Below the pieces are notes generated by a model. It had not been told where the DNA came from and did no database searches. It saw only the letters and a program-made list of their open reading frames with translations. Positions 1 through 9,256 of a DNA stretch of 64,000 bases are shown one piece after another. The stretch lies in the NCBI GenBank assembly GCA_038961845.1, contig CP152408.1, forward strand, positions 2,108,001 to 2,172,000. The letters are read 5' to 3'. Source of the DNA: Xylophilus sp. GW821-FHT01B05. Lineage in GTDB: Bacteria; Pseudomonadota; Gammaproteobacteria; Burkholderiales; Burkholderiaceae_C. Positions within the stretch are counted from its first letter, which is position 1. Every line of letters starts with the position of its first letter. The position numbers and the translations under genes were made by a program.

Positions 1-207
1 CGGCTTGCTGGAGTTGCGGCTGTTGAGGGCCAGCCGGGCTTCGAGCTCGGTGATGCGCGCTTGCATCACTGCGAGCTGGGCGGTGAGCGATTGCACCTGC
101 CCCAGCAGCGGCCACAGCATCCTGATCAGTTCGTCCTTCTGCGCGTGGCTCAGCGTGCTGAGATCGGGCAACGCTGGGAGGTCGGGCTGGCTCGGGTGGC
201 TGGGCAT
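1..207 (-). CDS. IS66-like transposase, N-terminal part (cut by window edge)
   Basis: An open frame starts with ATG at 207 and runs leftwards off the window, giving 69 residues. After a Pro/Ser-rich start it has a predicted coiled coil full of Leu and Gln, ending in the motif ALNSRNSSKP. That motif, just after a leucine-rich helix, is typical of the N-terminal domain of IS66-family transposases, which continue with PSSDG. Only this N-terminal end is visible, so the catalytic DDE residues and the other end of the element cannot be checked. Upstream (208-250) no classical IS66 terminal repeat is recognised. The assignment rests on the SRNSSKP motif and the leucine-rich helix. Confidence 0.6.
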   Translation of the reverse strand, partial: MPSHPSQPDLPALPDLSTLSHAQKDELIRMLWPLLGQVQSLTAQLAVMQARITELEARLALNSRNSSKP

Positions 208-252
208 TGCCGCTATTGTCTATTAGCGAATCCGGGGACCTGAGTAGTTACA

Positions 253-316
253 AAATATTGATGAAATATGCCTCTAGCCCAGGTGCGGACTGGGCTTATA
301 GCTATCTATTTCATAG
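253..316 (+). repeat. Dispersed palindromic repeat, copy A
   Basis: A 64 bp element whose core hairpin has arms AGCCCAG (276-282) and CTGGGCT (290-296) around a 7-base loop, followed by TTATAGCTATC. It matches six other copies in the window and lies between the IS66-like gene and the thioesterase gene. It carries no coding frame of its own. Confidence 0.8.
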
Positions 317-388
317 TTTTGCTGCGCGGGCGCCGCTGTCCCGCGTGCGCGGCCCTGCCTGCTGCGCCGGCTGGCAGAATCCGGCGCG

Positions 389-871
389 ATGAATACCTCG
401 CCCGTTTCCTCCGCCACGCGGCCCGCGCCTGAGCCGCGCAGTGCCTACCGCGCGTTTCGCGCCATCGGCACGCGCTGGGCCGACAACGATGTGTATGGCC
501 ACGTCAACAACGTCGTTTATTACAGCTGGTTCGATACGGCGGTGAATGCGCACCTGATCGAGCAGGGCGCGCTCGACATCCATGGCGGCGCGACCATAGG
601 GCTGGTGATAGAGACGCAGTGCAATTACTTTGCGCCGATTGCCTTCCCCGATGCGGTGGAGGCCGGCATACGCGTGGCAGCACTGGGTTCGTCCAGCGTG
701 CGCTATGAGGTGGGCTTGTTTGCGGCCGGCGGCGAGCTGACGGCTGCGCGCGGCCATTTTGTGCACGTCTACGTGGACCGGGCCTCGCGCCGGCCGGTGC
801 CTTTGCCGGCCCGGCTGCGCGAGGTGTTGGGGGCGCTGCAGTTCATACCGCAGGCCCCCTTGTCGCTCTAG
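389..871 (+). CDS. Acyl-CoA thioesterase, 4HBT/YbgC hotdog family
   Basis: A 160-residue single hotdog-fold protein. Residues 30-41 read W-A-D-N-D-x-x-G-H-V-N-N, the active-site loop of 4-hydroxybenzoyl-CoA thioesterase-like enzymes; the second Asp (34) is the expected catalytic acid. Family members hydrolyse acyl-CoA or acyl-ACP thioesters in the cytoplasm; the substrate cannot be read from the sequence. About 18 Pro/Ala-rich residues precede the fold, and no strong ribosome site precedes the ATG, so a slightly later start is possible. Its TAG stop overlaps by 3 bases the stop of the convergent gamma-glutamyltransferase gene, leaving no room for a terminator between them. Confidence 0.8.
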   Translation: MNTSPVSSATRPAPEPRSAYRAFRAIGTRWADNDVYGHVNNVVYYSWFDTAVNAHLIEQGALDIHGGATIGLVIETQCNYFAPIAFPDAVEAGIRVAALGSSSVRYEVGLFAAGGELTAARGHFVHVYVDRASRRPVPLPARLREVLGALQFIPQAPLSL

Positions 872-2874
872 TTAGCGTTACCCAACACGATGCCTTCGCG
901 GCGCGGGTCGGCGCCGCCCTGCAGCACCGGGCCGCCATTGCGCGTGGTGCTGATCACGGTACCGATGCCGCTGGATTGCGCCGAGGTGGACACGGTGTGG
1001 CCCAGCGCCCGCAGGCCGACGATCAGCGGGTCGTTGTTGCCCCCGTTTGTGATGTCCAGCACCGGGTGCTCGCCGCCCAGACTGGTGGTGACGCTATTGC
1101 TGGCGCCAAAGTCCACCAGCGAGGTGGCTTGCTGCGCATCCAGGCCCCAGTCGAGCACGCCGACGATGGTCTTGGTGACGTACTGAATGATGGTGCCGCC
1201 GCCTGGCGAGCCGGTGCCCATCAGGAAGTCGCCCATGGAGCCGTCGGCTGCCTTCTTGAACACCAGCGTGGGCGCCATCGAGCTGCGCGGGCGCTTGCCG
1301 GCTTCGAGCTTGTTGGCCACGGGCAGGCCAGCGCTGTCGGTCGGGGCGGCCGAGAAGTCGGTCAGCTGGTTGTTCAGGATGAAGCCCTGCGTGAAGTGGT
1401 AGGAGCCCATGCCCGCTTCCACCGTGGTCGTCATCACTACCGCGTTGCCGGCGGCATCGACGATGGTGAAGTGCGTGGTGCCGCGCTCTTCGATCAGCGA
1501 CACGCCCTGCGCCGCCGAGCCGAAGACGCCTGCCTGGGCCGTGCCCATGCTCTTGGTGGTGTCGATCAGCGCAGCGCGGCTCTTCAGGTAGGGCTTGTTC
1601 AGCAGCGTGTTCCAGCTACCGCCAGGCAGGGGCGTGAAGTCGGTGTCGGCCACGTACTTGTCGCGGTCGGCATAGGCCAGGCGCTCGGCCTCGCTCACCA
1701 GGTGCACGCCTTGCACCGTGGGCTTGCCGCCTTCGGCCAGGCTGCCGGTGGGCTTGAGCGGGGCCAGGTTGAAGTTCTCCAGCACGCCAAGCGCCGACGC
1801 CACGGCGATGCCGCCGGACGAAGGTGGCGACATGCCGCAGACCCAGTAGTCGCGGTAGGTGGTGCAGACCGGGTCGCGGCGCTTGGCCTGGTAGTTGGCC
1901 AGGTCACTGAGCTCGGTCAGGCCGGGCGTGATGGCCACGGCCGGCGAGCCGCCGCTGGTGGCCTTGATCTTGGCGACGATGCCCGCTGCCACCGGGCCGG
2001 TGTAGAAGGCGTTGGCGCCGCCCGCGGCGATGGTGCCGAGCGTGCTGGCATAGGCCGGGTTGCGCAAGCGCGTGCCCAGGCCCTTGGGGCTACCGTCTGC
2101 GTTGAAGAAGTAGGCAGTGGCCTCGGCGTCACGCTTGAGGCCGGTGGCGCCGCCGGCGATGGCGTCAGCCATGCGGCCGCTGATCAGGAAGCCGTCGGTG
2201 GCCAGGCCGATGGCCGGGGTGAACAGCTCGCTCCAGGGGCGGTGGCCGTGGTCGCGCCAGGCCAGCTCCAGCATGCGGACAGCGCCCGGTGTGCCGATGG
2301 AGCGGCCGCTGGCGCGCGCGCCGCCGGGCTGGGGCAGGGATTGGTCGGTGTCGCTGACCCAGCGCAGGTAGTTTTCTGTGGCAGCGGCAGGCGCGGTTTC
2401 GCGGCCGTCATAGGCCTGGACCTTCTTGGTCCGGGCGTCGTAATACAGCATGAAGGCGCCGCCGCCCAGGCCAGAGGATTGCGGCTCGACCAGGCCCAGC
2501 ACGGTTTGCACGGCCACGGCTGCATCAGCGGCGCTGCCGCCGTTCTTTAGCACATCACAACCGGCCTTGGAGGCCAGGGGGTTGGCGGTGACCACCATGT
2601 ACTTGGTGGCGTAGACGGCGGTCTTGCCAAGGCGGTAGCCGCTGGCAGGTTCAGGGGCGGACGGGTCGCCGGCCTGGCCGGAGCCGACCACGACGCTGCC
2701 CGTGTCGGTGCTGAGCGTGCAGGAGTTCTGCGCGGTGTCGACGGGGATGGGGGGGCCATCACCACTGCCGCCGCCGCAGCCAGCCAATGCAAGCAGCAGG
2801 GCCAGCAGCGGCGGTGTGGCGCGCCAGTGCGTGTGCCTGGACTTGGTGGACGTGGATTGAGGGGATAGGGTCAT
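868..2874 (-). CDS. ggt: Gamma-glutamyltransferase, predicted lipoprotein
   Basis: A 668-residue enzyme that would transfer or hydrolyse the gamma-glutamyl group of glutathione and related peptides in the cell envelope. The N-terminus has a hydrophobic run ending in the lipobox LAGC followed by GGGSGDG, so the protein is predicted to be lipid-anchored. The proenzyme self-cleaves before the nucleophilic Thr; here Thr466 sits in [11 protein letters not shown], matching the family motif TTHxSVVD, followed by GNAV. A Gly-rich substrate-binding segment ([11 protein letters not shown]) follows. I chose the ATG at 2874 because AGGAGG lies a few bases upstream; an open frame continues to 3033 but would bury the lipobox. 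It is longer than the roughly 580-residue E. coli enzyme, mainly in the N-terminal linker. Confidence 0.9.
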   Translation of the reverse strand: MTLSPQSTSTKSRHTHWRATPPLLALLLALAGCGGGSGDGPPIPVDTAQNSCTLSTDTGSVVVGSGQAGDPSAPEPASGYRLGKTAVYATKYMVVTANPLASKAGCDVLKNGGSAADAAVAVQTVLGLVEPQSSGLGGGAFMLYYDARTKKVQAYDGRETAPAAATENYLRWVSDTDQSLPQPGGARASGRSIGTPGAVRMLELAWRDHGHRPWSELFTPAIGLATDGFLISGRMADAIAGGATGLKRDAEATAYFFNADGSPKGLGTRLRNPAYASTLGTIAAGGANAFYTGPVAAGIVAKIKATSGGSPAVAITPGLTELSDLANYQAKRRDPVCTTYRDYWVCGMSPPSSGGIAVASALGVLENFNLAPLKPTGSLAEGGKPTVQGVHLVSEAERLAYADRDKYVADTDFTPLPGGSWNTLLNKPYLKSRAALIDTTKSMGTAQAGVFGSAAQGVSLIEERGTTHFTIVDAAGNAVVMTTTVEAGMGSYHFTQGFILNNQLTDFSAAPTDSAGLPVANKLEAGKRPRSSMAPTLVFKKAADGSMGDFLMGTGSPGGGTIIQYVTKTIVGVLDWGLDAQQATSLVDFGASNSVTTSLGGEHPVLDITNGGNNDPLIVGLRALGHTVSTSAQSSGIGTVISTTRNGGPVLQGGADPRREGIVLGNAN

Positions 2875-3068
2875 CGGTGAATTCCTCCTGCGAGACAAAG
2901 ACGTTTTTGGTATGTGCGCGGCGCCGTGTGGCGGCGCTCGAGCGCAGGGAGTGTGGCATGCAAATTCCAAGCCTGATGCCACTCGCGCTGCAGGCTTGTG
3001 CACGGGATGCGAAAATGCCCGATGGCCCCGCATCGCCTTCGGCGCATCGGCCTGATCTGCACCGCACC

Positions 3069-4265
3069 ATGATCATCAACAGCCTGCTCGATACCGACCT
3101 CTACAAGTTCACGATGATGCAGGTCGTGCTGCACCAGTTCCCCGGGGCGCACGTGGAATACCGCTTTCGCTGCCGCACGCCGGGAGTGGCGCTGGCACCC
3201 TATGCGGCCGAGATCCGCGAAGAGGTCCAGGCGCTGTGCGGCCTGCGCTTTCAGGAGGCCGAGCTGGCCTACCTGCGCTCCATGCGTTTCATCAAGAGCG
3301 ACTTCGTCGACTTCCTGGGATTGTTCCAGCTCAACCCACGCAACATCACCATTACTGCGCTGCCCTCGGGCGACATCGACATCACCATCGAAGGGCCGTG
3401 GCTGCACACCATCCTGTTCGAGATCCCGGTGCTGGCCATCGTCAACGAGGTCTACTTCCGCAACACCCAGCCCACGCCAGACCTTGGCAACGGCCGCGCG
3501 CGGCTGGAGCAAAAGATCATGCAGTTGCAGGGCGAGGGACTGCAGGCGCTGAAGATTGCCGACTACGGCACGCGCCGGCGCTTCAGCCGCACCTGGCATG
3601 AAGAGGTCCTGTCTACCTTGTCGGGCCGGCTGGGCACCGGGCCGCAAGGCCAGTTCGCAGGCACCAGCAATGTGCTGTATGCCATGCAACTGGGCCTGAC
3701 ACCGCTGGGCACCATGGCGCACGAGTACCTGCAGGCCTGCCAGGCGCTGGGCCCGCGGCTGCGTGACAGCCAGGTGTTTGGCTTTGAGACCTGGGCCAAG
3801 GAGTATCGCGGCGACCTGGGCATTGCGCTGTCGGACGTGTACGGCATGAGCGCCTTCCTGCGCGACTTCGACATGTACTTCTGCAAGCTGTTCGATGGCG
3901 CGCGCCACGACAGTGGCGACCCGTTTGCCTGGGGTGAGCGCCTGTTGGAGCACTACCGCCACAACCGTGTGGACCCGCGCACCAAGACCCTGATCTTCAG
4001 CGACAGCTTGACGGTGCCGCGCACCATCGAGCTGTACAAGCAGTTCAACGGGCGCTGCCAGCTGGCCTTTGGTATTGGCACCAACCTGACCAACGACCTG
4101 GGCGACCCGCCGGCCCACGTGCCGCTGCAGATCGTCATCAAGATGGTGCGCTGCAACGGCCAGCCGGTGGCCAAGCTGTCGGACACGCCAGCCAAGAACA
4201 TGTGCGACGACGAAAAATACCTGGCCTATTTGCGGCAGGTGTTTGAGATCCCTTCGCCGGTTTGA
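3069..4265 (+). CDS. pncB: Nicotinate phosphoribosyltransferase
   Basis: A 398-residue cytoplasmic enzyme, essentially the length of E. coli PncB (400). It makes nicotinate mononucleotide from nicotinate and phosphoribosyl pyrophosphate in the NAD salvage pathway. The start [16 protein letters not shown] is the family's N-terminal signature. GTSNVLYAM and TMAHEYLQ (with the His that is phosphorylated during ATP-driven turnover) and the phosphate-binding segment [12 protein letters not shown] are present. The open frame extends 94 codons further upstream, but homology begins at the ATG at 3069. No clear ribosome site precedes it. It is divergent from ggt, and the intervening 195 bases must hold both promoters. 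Confidence 0.95.
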   Translation: MIINSLLDTDLYKFTMMQVVLHQFPGAHVEYRFRCRTPGVALAPYAAEIREEVQALCGLRFQEAELAYLRSMRFIKSDFVDFLGLFQLNPRNITITALPSGDIDITIEGPWLHTILFEIPVLAIVNEVYFRNTQPTPDLGNGRARLEQKIMQLQGEGLQALKIADYGTRRRFSRTWHEEVLSTLSGRLGTGPQGQFAGTSNVLYAMQLGLTPLGTMAHEYLQACQALGPRLRDSQVFGFETWAKEYRGDLGIALSDVYGMSAFLRDFDMYFCKLFDGARHDSGDPFAWGERLLEHYRHNRVDPRTKTLIFSDSLTVPRTIELYKQFNGRCQLAFGIGTNLTNDLGDPPAHVPLQIVIKMVRCNGQPVAKLSDTPAKNMCDDEKYLAYLRQVFEIPSPV

Positions 4266-4300
4266 GCGCACTCCCTTTCCCTTTCCCAAGGAGCGCGCCC

Positions 4301-5716
4301 ATGCGCCATGCCAAGCCCTGCAGCCGTGCTGCGGTCGCCGCCTGCCTGTTGTTGCTGCCGGCCTTGGCGCGGGCCGCCGATCTGGACGGCGCCACGCTGG
4401 CCGCGTGGTGGGGCCTGCCGTTTGCGGGCCTGCTGCTGTCCATTGCGCTGGTGCCGCTGGTGGCGCCCGCCTTCTGGCACCACCACTTCGGCAAGGTGGC
4501 GGCGGGCTGGGGCCTGCTGTTTCTGCTGCCCTTTGCCTGGACCTTTGGCGTATCGACGGCCGGCGTGAACCTGGTGCATGCGCTGCTGGCGGAATACCTG
4601 CCCTTCATCCTGCTGCTGGCTGCGCTGTTCGCGGTGTCGGGCGGCATCTTCATTAGGGGCAACCTGCATGGCAGCCCGGGGCTCAACACCGCCATCCTGG
4701 CCATAGGCGCGGTGCTGGCCAGCTTCATGGGCACCACGGGTGCCTCCATGCTGCTGCTGCGGCCGCTGATCCGGGCCAATGACAACCGCAAGCACCGCGC
4801 GCATGTCATCGTCTTCTTCATCTTCATCGTCTCCAACGCTGGCGGCTCGCTCACGCCGCTGGGGGACCCGCCACTGTTCCTGGGTTTCCTCAAGGGCGTG
4901 AGCTTCTTCTGGACCGTTTCGCACCTGCTGCCAGAGACGTTGTTCCTGGTCGGCACGTTGCTGGCCCTGTTCTTTGCCATCGACCGCTGGTACTTCGGCC
5001 GCGAGGGCGTGCTGCCGCGCGACCCGACACCCGATACGCCCGCCTTCGGCTTCGATGGCGCCATCAACTTCTGGCTGCTGGGCGGCGTCGTCGGCCTGGT
5101 GCTGATGAGCGGGCTGTGGAAGTCGCCGGTGATGTTCAACGTGTTCGGCACCGAGGTCGGCCTGCCCGGCCTGCTGCGCGATATCGGCCTGGTGGCGATC
5201 ACGCTGCTGTCGCTGGCCATCACGCCGGCCCGGGTGCATGCAGACAACCAGTTCAACTGGGCGCCCATGCAGGAAGTGGCCAAGCTCTTTGCCGGCATCT
5301 TCCTGACCATCATCCCGGTGATCGCCATGCTGCGCGCCGGCACGGCCGGGCCCTTTGGCGCAGTGGTGACGGCCGTGACCCGTGCCGACGGCAGCCCTGA
5401 CCCGGTCATGTATTTCTGGGCAACAGGGGTGCTCAGTTCTTTTCTGGACAACGCGCCGACCTACCTGGTGTTCTTCAATACGGCGGGCGGTGACGCGGCC
5501 ACGCTCATGAGCCACTTCGCGCCCACGCTGGCGGCGATCTCGGCCGGCGCTGTGTTCATGGGTGCCAACACCTATATCGGCAACGCGCCCAACCTGATGG
5601 TCAAGGCGATTGCCGAGAGCCGGGGCATCCGCATGCCCAGCTTCTTTGGCTACATGGCCTGGTCGGGCGCCATCCTGGTGCCGCTGTTCCTGGTCATGAG
5701 CTTTGTTTTCTTCTGA
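4301..5716 (+). CDS. NhaD/citrate-type sodium:proton antiporter
   Basis: A 471-residue inner-membrane ion transporter with about 11-12 hydrophobic segments. Motifs FMGTTGASMLLLRPLIRAN and SNAGGSLTPLGDPPLFLGF, and the C-terminal pair FLDNAPTYLVFF and GANTYIGNAPNLMVKA, are typical of the NhaD/ArsB/CitM ion-transporter superfamily. The N-terminus looks like a cleavable signal peptide (LLLLPALARA before AD), as in other NhaD-like proteins. The ATG at 4301 is preceded by AAGGAG at 4288-4293; the frame opens at 4262, overlapping pncB, but without a better start. Exact ion specificity (Na+, Li+ or an organic anion) cannot be decided here. Confidence 0.8.
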   Translation: MRHAKPCSRAAVAACLLLLPALARAADLDGATLAAWWGLPFAGLLLSIALVPLVAPAFWHHHFGKVAAGWGLLFLLPFAWTFGVSTAGVNLVHALLAEYLPFILLLAALFAVSGGIFIRGNLHGSPGLNTAILAIGAVLASFMGTTGASMLLLRPLIRANDNRKHRAHVIVFFIFIVSNAGGSLTPLGDPPLFLGFLKGVSFFWTVSHLLPETLFLVGTLLALFFAIDRWYFGREGVLPRDPTPDTPAFGFDGAINFWLLGGVVGLVLMSGLWKSPVMFNVFGTEVGLPGLLRDIGLVAITLLSLAITPARVHADNQFNWAPMQEVAKLFAGIFLTIIPVIAMLRAGTAGPFGAVVTAVTRADGSPDPVMYFWATGVLSSFLDNAPTYLVFFNTAGGDAATLMSHFAPTLAAISAGAVFMGANTYIGNAPNLMVKAIAESRGIRMPSFFGYMAWSGAILVPLFLVMSFVFF

Positions 5717-5733
5717 TAGGAGACTTCCCCGAC

Positions 5734-6720
5734 ATGAGCAAGCCCCGCATTCTTCTGGCACGCGCGCTGTTTCCTGAAACCGTGGCGCTGCTGTCGCAGC
5801 ATTTCGAGGTCGAGCACAACCAGGCGGACGAAGCCTGGGACGCCGCGCAACTCATCGCGCGCCTGCAGGGCAAGCAGGGCGTGCTGACCACCGGCAGCGA
5901 GCGCATCGACGCCACCGTATTGGCGGCCTGCCCGGAGCTGCGCATCTGCGCCAACATGGCCGTGGGCTACAACAACTTCGACGTCGATGCCATGAGCGCG
6001 GCCGGCGTGCAGGGCACCAACGCGCCCGACGTGCTCACCGAGACCACGGCCGACTTCGGCTTTGCGCTGCTGATGGCCACCGCGCGCCGCATTACCGAGA
6101 GCGAGCACTTCCTGCGCCGCGGCGAATGGAAGCGCTGGCGCTACGACATGTTTGCCGGTGCCGATGTGCATGGCAGCACGCTGGGCATCCTGGGCATGGG
6201 CCGCATCGGCCAGGGCATAGCCCGGCGCGGCGCGCATGGCTTTGGCATGAATGTGGTCTACCACAACCGCTCGCGCCTGGCCCCGGCGCTGGAGGCCGAA
6301 TGCAAGGCGCGCTATGTCGACAAGCAAGAGCTGCTGCAGACGGCCGACCACCTGGTGCTGGTGCTGCCCTACAGCGCGTCATCGCACCATGCCATTGGCG
6401 CAGCAGAGCTGGCCTTGATGAAGCCCACTGCGACCCTGATCAACATTGCGCGCGGCGGCATCGTGGACGACGCTGCACTGGCGGCTGCGCTGCGCGAAGG
6501 CCGCATTGCCGCCGCCGGGCTGGACGTGTTCGAGGGCGAGCCGCGCGTGCACCCTGATCTGCTGGCGCTGACCAACGTCGTGCTCACGCCGCACATCGCC
6601 AGCGCCACGGTGCCGACCCGGCGCGCCATGGCCGGGCTGGCGGCGGACAACCTGATTGCCTTCTTCCATGGCGATGGCCCGCTTACGCCGGTCAATACGG
6701 TGGCGGGGAGGGCGGTTTGA
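5734..6720 (+). CDS. 2-hydroxyacid dehydrogenase (glyoxylate/2-ketogluconate reductase type)
   Basis: A 328-residue NAD(P)-dependent D-2-hydroxyacid dehydrogenase. The Rossmann motif GMGRIGQG lies near residues 154-161, and the catalytic triad is intact: Arg240 in NIARGG, Glu267 in FEGEP and His287 in TPHIASAT. The closest type is GhrB/TkrA, which reduces glyoxylate, hydroxypyruvate or 2-keto-D-gluconate in the cytoplasm; the true substrate is an inference. It follows the antiporter by 17 bases, with AGGAG as ribosome site. Its TGA overlaps the start of rmuC, so the genes from 4301 onward probably form one transcription unit. Confidence 0.88.
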   Translation: MSKPRILLARALFPETVALLSQHFEVEHNQADEAWDAAQLIARLQGKQGVLTTGSERIDATVLAACPELRICANMAVGYNNFDVDAMSAAGVQGTNAPDVLTETTADFGFALLMATARRITESEHFLRRGEWKRWRYDMFAGADVHGSTLGILGMGRIGQGIARRGAHGFGMNVVYHNRSRLAPALEAECKARYVDKQELLQTADHLVLVLPYSASSHHAIGAAELALMKPTATLINIARGGIVDDAALAAALREGRIAAAGLDVFEGEPRVHPDLLALTNVVLTPHIASATVPTRRAMAGLAADNLIAFFHGDGPLTPVNTVAGRAV

Positions 6721-8078
6721 CCGACATCGGCCTGGAGCGTTGGGCGCTGTTGCTACTGGCGCTTGTCAATGTGTTGTTGTTGGTCGTGTTGCTGCTGCGG
6801 CGGCCAGGGAGCGAGGGGCGGGATGAGTTGTTGAGCGCCATCGACGGCGCCAGTGAGCGCAGCGAACGCGGCGAGCGCGAACTGCGCCGTGAACTGGCAG
6901 GCGACGCGCGCAGCGGCCGGCAGGAGCTGGCGCAGGCCTTTGCCACCTTGCAGCGCAGCCTGTCCGCGCAAAGCGCAGAAGCCATACGCACGCAGAACCT
7001 GCAGATCGATGCCTTTGCGCAGCAGCTCACGTTGCTGCAGAACACGCTGGCCACGCAACTGCAGGGCTTGTCTGAATCCAACGCGCGGCGCATGGCCGAG
7101 GTGCGCGCCACGCTGGAGACGCAACTGGCGCAACTGCAGCAGTCCAACGCCGCCAAGCTCGACGAGATGCGGCAGACCGTAGACGAGAAATTGCAGAACA
7201 CGCTGGAAACCCGTCTGGGCGAAAGCTTCAAGCAGGTGGCCGACCGGCTGGAGCAGGTGCACAAGGGCCTGGGCGAGATGCAGTCGCTGGCCAATGGCGT
7301 GGGTGACCTGCAGCGCGTGCTGACCAACGTCAAGACGCGCGGCATGTTTGGCGAGGTGCAACTGGAGGCGTTGCTGGAGCAGGTGCTGACGGTGGAGCAG
7401 TACGGCAAGCAGGTCGAGACCCGGCCGCGCAGCGGCCAGCGCGTGGACTTTGCCATTCGCTTCCCCGGCCGTGGCGACGATGGCGCACCGGTCTGGCTAC
7501 CGGTCGACGCCAAGTTCCCGCGCGAAGACTACGAGCGCCTGCTGGACGCCCATGACCGCGCCGACGCCGCAGGCGCCGAGGCGGCCGCCAAGGCGCTGGA
7601 GGCGCGCATCCGTGCCGAGGCCAAAACCATCTCCGAGAGCTACCTGTCGCCGCCGCACACCACCGATTTCGCCATCCTGTTCCTGCCGATTGAAAGCCTC
7701 TACGCCGAGGTGCTGCGCCGGCCCGGCCTGATGGATGCGCTGCAGCGCAACTACCGCGTCACGCTGGCCGGCCCGACCACCTTGCTGGCCATGCTCAACA
7801 GCTTGCACATGGGCTTTCGTACGCTGGCGCTGGAGCGCCAGGCGTCGGAGGTTTGGCGCGTGCTGGGCGCGGTCAAGACCGAGTTCGAGCGCTACGGCGA
7901 ATGGGTGGTGCGCATCCGCGAGCAGGTGCACAAGGCCGCCGACACGCTGGACAAGGCCGACACCCGCACCCGGCAGATGCGCCGCGCGCTGAAGAACGTC
8001 GAGGCGCTGCCTGATGCGCAGGCCCAGGCATTGCTGCCGGCCACCGACGACGAGGCAGAGGGCGAGCCCGCCCCATGA
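6717..8078 (+). CDS. rmuC: DNA recombination protein RmuC
   Basis: A 453-residue protein with one N-terminal membrane helix (LLLLALVNVLLLVVLLL), a long Gln/Glu-rich coiled coil from about residue 45 to 190, and the conserved RmuC domain from about 200 to 420 (NVKTRGMFGEVQLEALLEQ, VDFAIRFPG, PVDAKFPREDYERLL, LFLPIESLYAEVL). RmuC limits recombination at inverted repeats and has a restriction-endonuclease-like fold. The start is TTG at 6717, overlapping the upstream TGA in the sequence TTGA and preceded by GGGGAGGG; no ATG further in preserves the membrane helix, so TTG is favoured. Confidence 0.9.
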   Translation: MTDIGLERWALLLLALVNVLLLVVLLLRRPGSEGRDELLSAIDGASERSERGERELRRELAGDARSGRQELAQAFATLQRSLSAQSAEAIRTQNLQIDAFAQQLTLLQNTLATQLQGLSESNARRMAEVRATLETQLAQLQQSNAAKLDEMRQTVDEKLQNTLETRLGESFKQVADRLEQVHKGLGEMQSLANGVGDLQRVLTNVKTRGMFGEVQLEALLEQVLTVEQYGKQVETRPRSGQRVDFAIRFPGRGDDGAPVWLPVDAKFPREDYERLLDAHDRADAAGAEAAAKALEARIRAEAKTISESYLSPPHTTDFAILFLPIESLYAEVLRRPGLMDALQRNYRVTLAGPTTLLAMLNSLHMGFRTLALERQASEVWRVLGAVKTEFERYGEWVVRIREQVHKAADTLDKADTRTRQMRRALKNVEALPDAQAQALLPATDDEAEGEPAP

Positions 8079-9256
8079 CGCCTGAGCTGATCCGCCTGAT
8101 CCTGGCGCAGGTTTTTCTGCACGCCGCCATGGCCGGCACCCGCATGACCGCGCCGCTGCTGGCGCTGTCCGAGGGCGATAGCCCGGCTGCGGTGGGTGGC
8201 CTGCTGGCGCTGTTCGCGCTGGCGCAGGTCTTTCTTGCGCTGCCGGCGGGCCGCTTTGCCGACCGGCATGGCCTGCGCCGGCCGCTGTCCTATGCGGTGG
8301 TGGCGGCCGTGATCGGTGCGGGCAGTGCGGCTGCATTCCCGATCTATCCGGTGCTGTGCCTGGCGGCCCTGCTCACCGGCGGCGCTACCGGCACGGCGGT
8401 GATCGCGCTGCAGCGCCATGTCGGCCGTGCCGCCGAAAGCGCCACGCAGCTCAAGCAGGTGTTCAGCTGGCTGGGCATTGCGCCTGCGGTGGCGAACTTT
8501 GTCGGGCCGTTCGCGGCCGGGCTGCTGATCGACCATGCGGGCTACCGCACGGCGTTTGCCGTGATGGCCGGCCTGCCGCTGGTGTGCTGGTACATGGCGC
8601 GCCGCACGCGCGAACTGCCGCCGGTGGTGGTGGCGCCGCAGTCGGGCAAAGGCCCCAAGCCGCGCGTCTGGGACCTGCTGCGCGTCGTCATGTTCAGGCG
8701 CCTGCTGTTCGTGAACTGGCTGCAGTCGTCCTGCTGGGACGTGCATACCTTCGTGCTGCCGCTGATTGGCCACGAGCGCGGCTTCAGTGCCTCCACCATC
8801 GGCACCATCCTGGGCGTGTTTGCGGTGGCGGCGGCCGTGGTGCGCCTGGTGTTGCCGTTGGTTGCTGCGCGGGTGCGCGAGTGGGCGGTGATCGCCACCT
8901 CCAGCATTGTCACGGCCGTGCTCTTTGCGGTCTACCCGCTGCTGCCTTCGGCCTTTGCCATGGGTGTGTGCTCGGTGCTGCTGGGCTTTTCGCTGGGCGC
9001 AGTGCAGCCCATGGTGATGAGCATGCTGCACCAGGTGACGCCGCATGCGCGCCACGGCGAGGCGCTGGGCCTGCGGCTGATGACCATCAATGCCTCGAGC
9101 GTAGTCATGCCCGTTCTGTTTGGCGCGGCCGGCGCGGTGGTGGGGATATCAGGCGTGTTCTGGATTGTGGGCCTGGTGATAGGCGGCGGCTCGCGCGCCG
9201 CCTGGTCGCTGCGCGACGGCCTGCCGGCCGCGCAGCAGCAGGATCACAGCCGGTAG
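8075..9256 (+). CDS. Major facilitator superfamily transporter
   Basis: A 393-residue protein with about 12 transmembrane segments. Between helices 2 and 3 it has AGRFADRHGLRRPL, the GxxxDRxGxRxx loop that marks the major facilitator superfamily. The ATG overlaps the rmuC stop (ATGA), implying translational coupling. It is probably an inner-membrane efflux permease, but no substrate is evident. Its last 13 bases overlap the convergent LOG-family gene. Confidence 0.85.
   Translation: MTPELIRLILAQVFLHAAMAGTRMTAPLLALSEGDSPAAVGGLLALFALAQVFLALPAGRFADRHGLRRPLSYAVVAAVIGAGSAAAFPIYPVLCLAALLTGGATGTAVIALQRHVGRAAESATQLKQVFSWLGIAPAVANFVGPFAAGLLIDHAGYRTAFAVMAGLPLVCWYMARRTRELPPVVVAPQSGKGPKPRVWDLLRVVMFRRLLFVNWLQSSCWDVHTFVLPLIGHERGFSASTIGTILGVFAVAAAVVRLVLPLVAARVREWAVIATSSIVTAVLFAVYPLLPSAFAMGVCSVLLGFSLGAVQPMVMSMLHQVTPHARHGEALGLRLMTINASSVVMPVLFGAAGAVVGISGVFWIVGLVIGGGSRAAWSLRDGLPAAQQQDHSR

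Noticed and set aside
976..2550. Long open frame on the plus strand (524 codons)
   Set aside because: It lies opposite ggt, has the His/Gln/Arg/Ala-rich composition of antisense frames in GC-rich DNA, and shows no domain.
4226..5761. 511-codon open frame on the minus strand
   Set aside because: It is antisense to the NhaD-like gene and made of His/Gln/Arg-rich low-complexity sequence.
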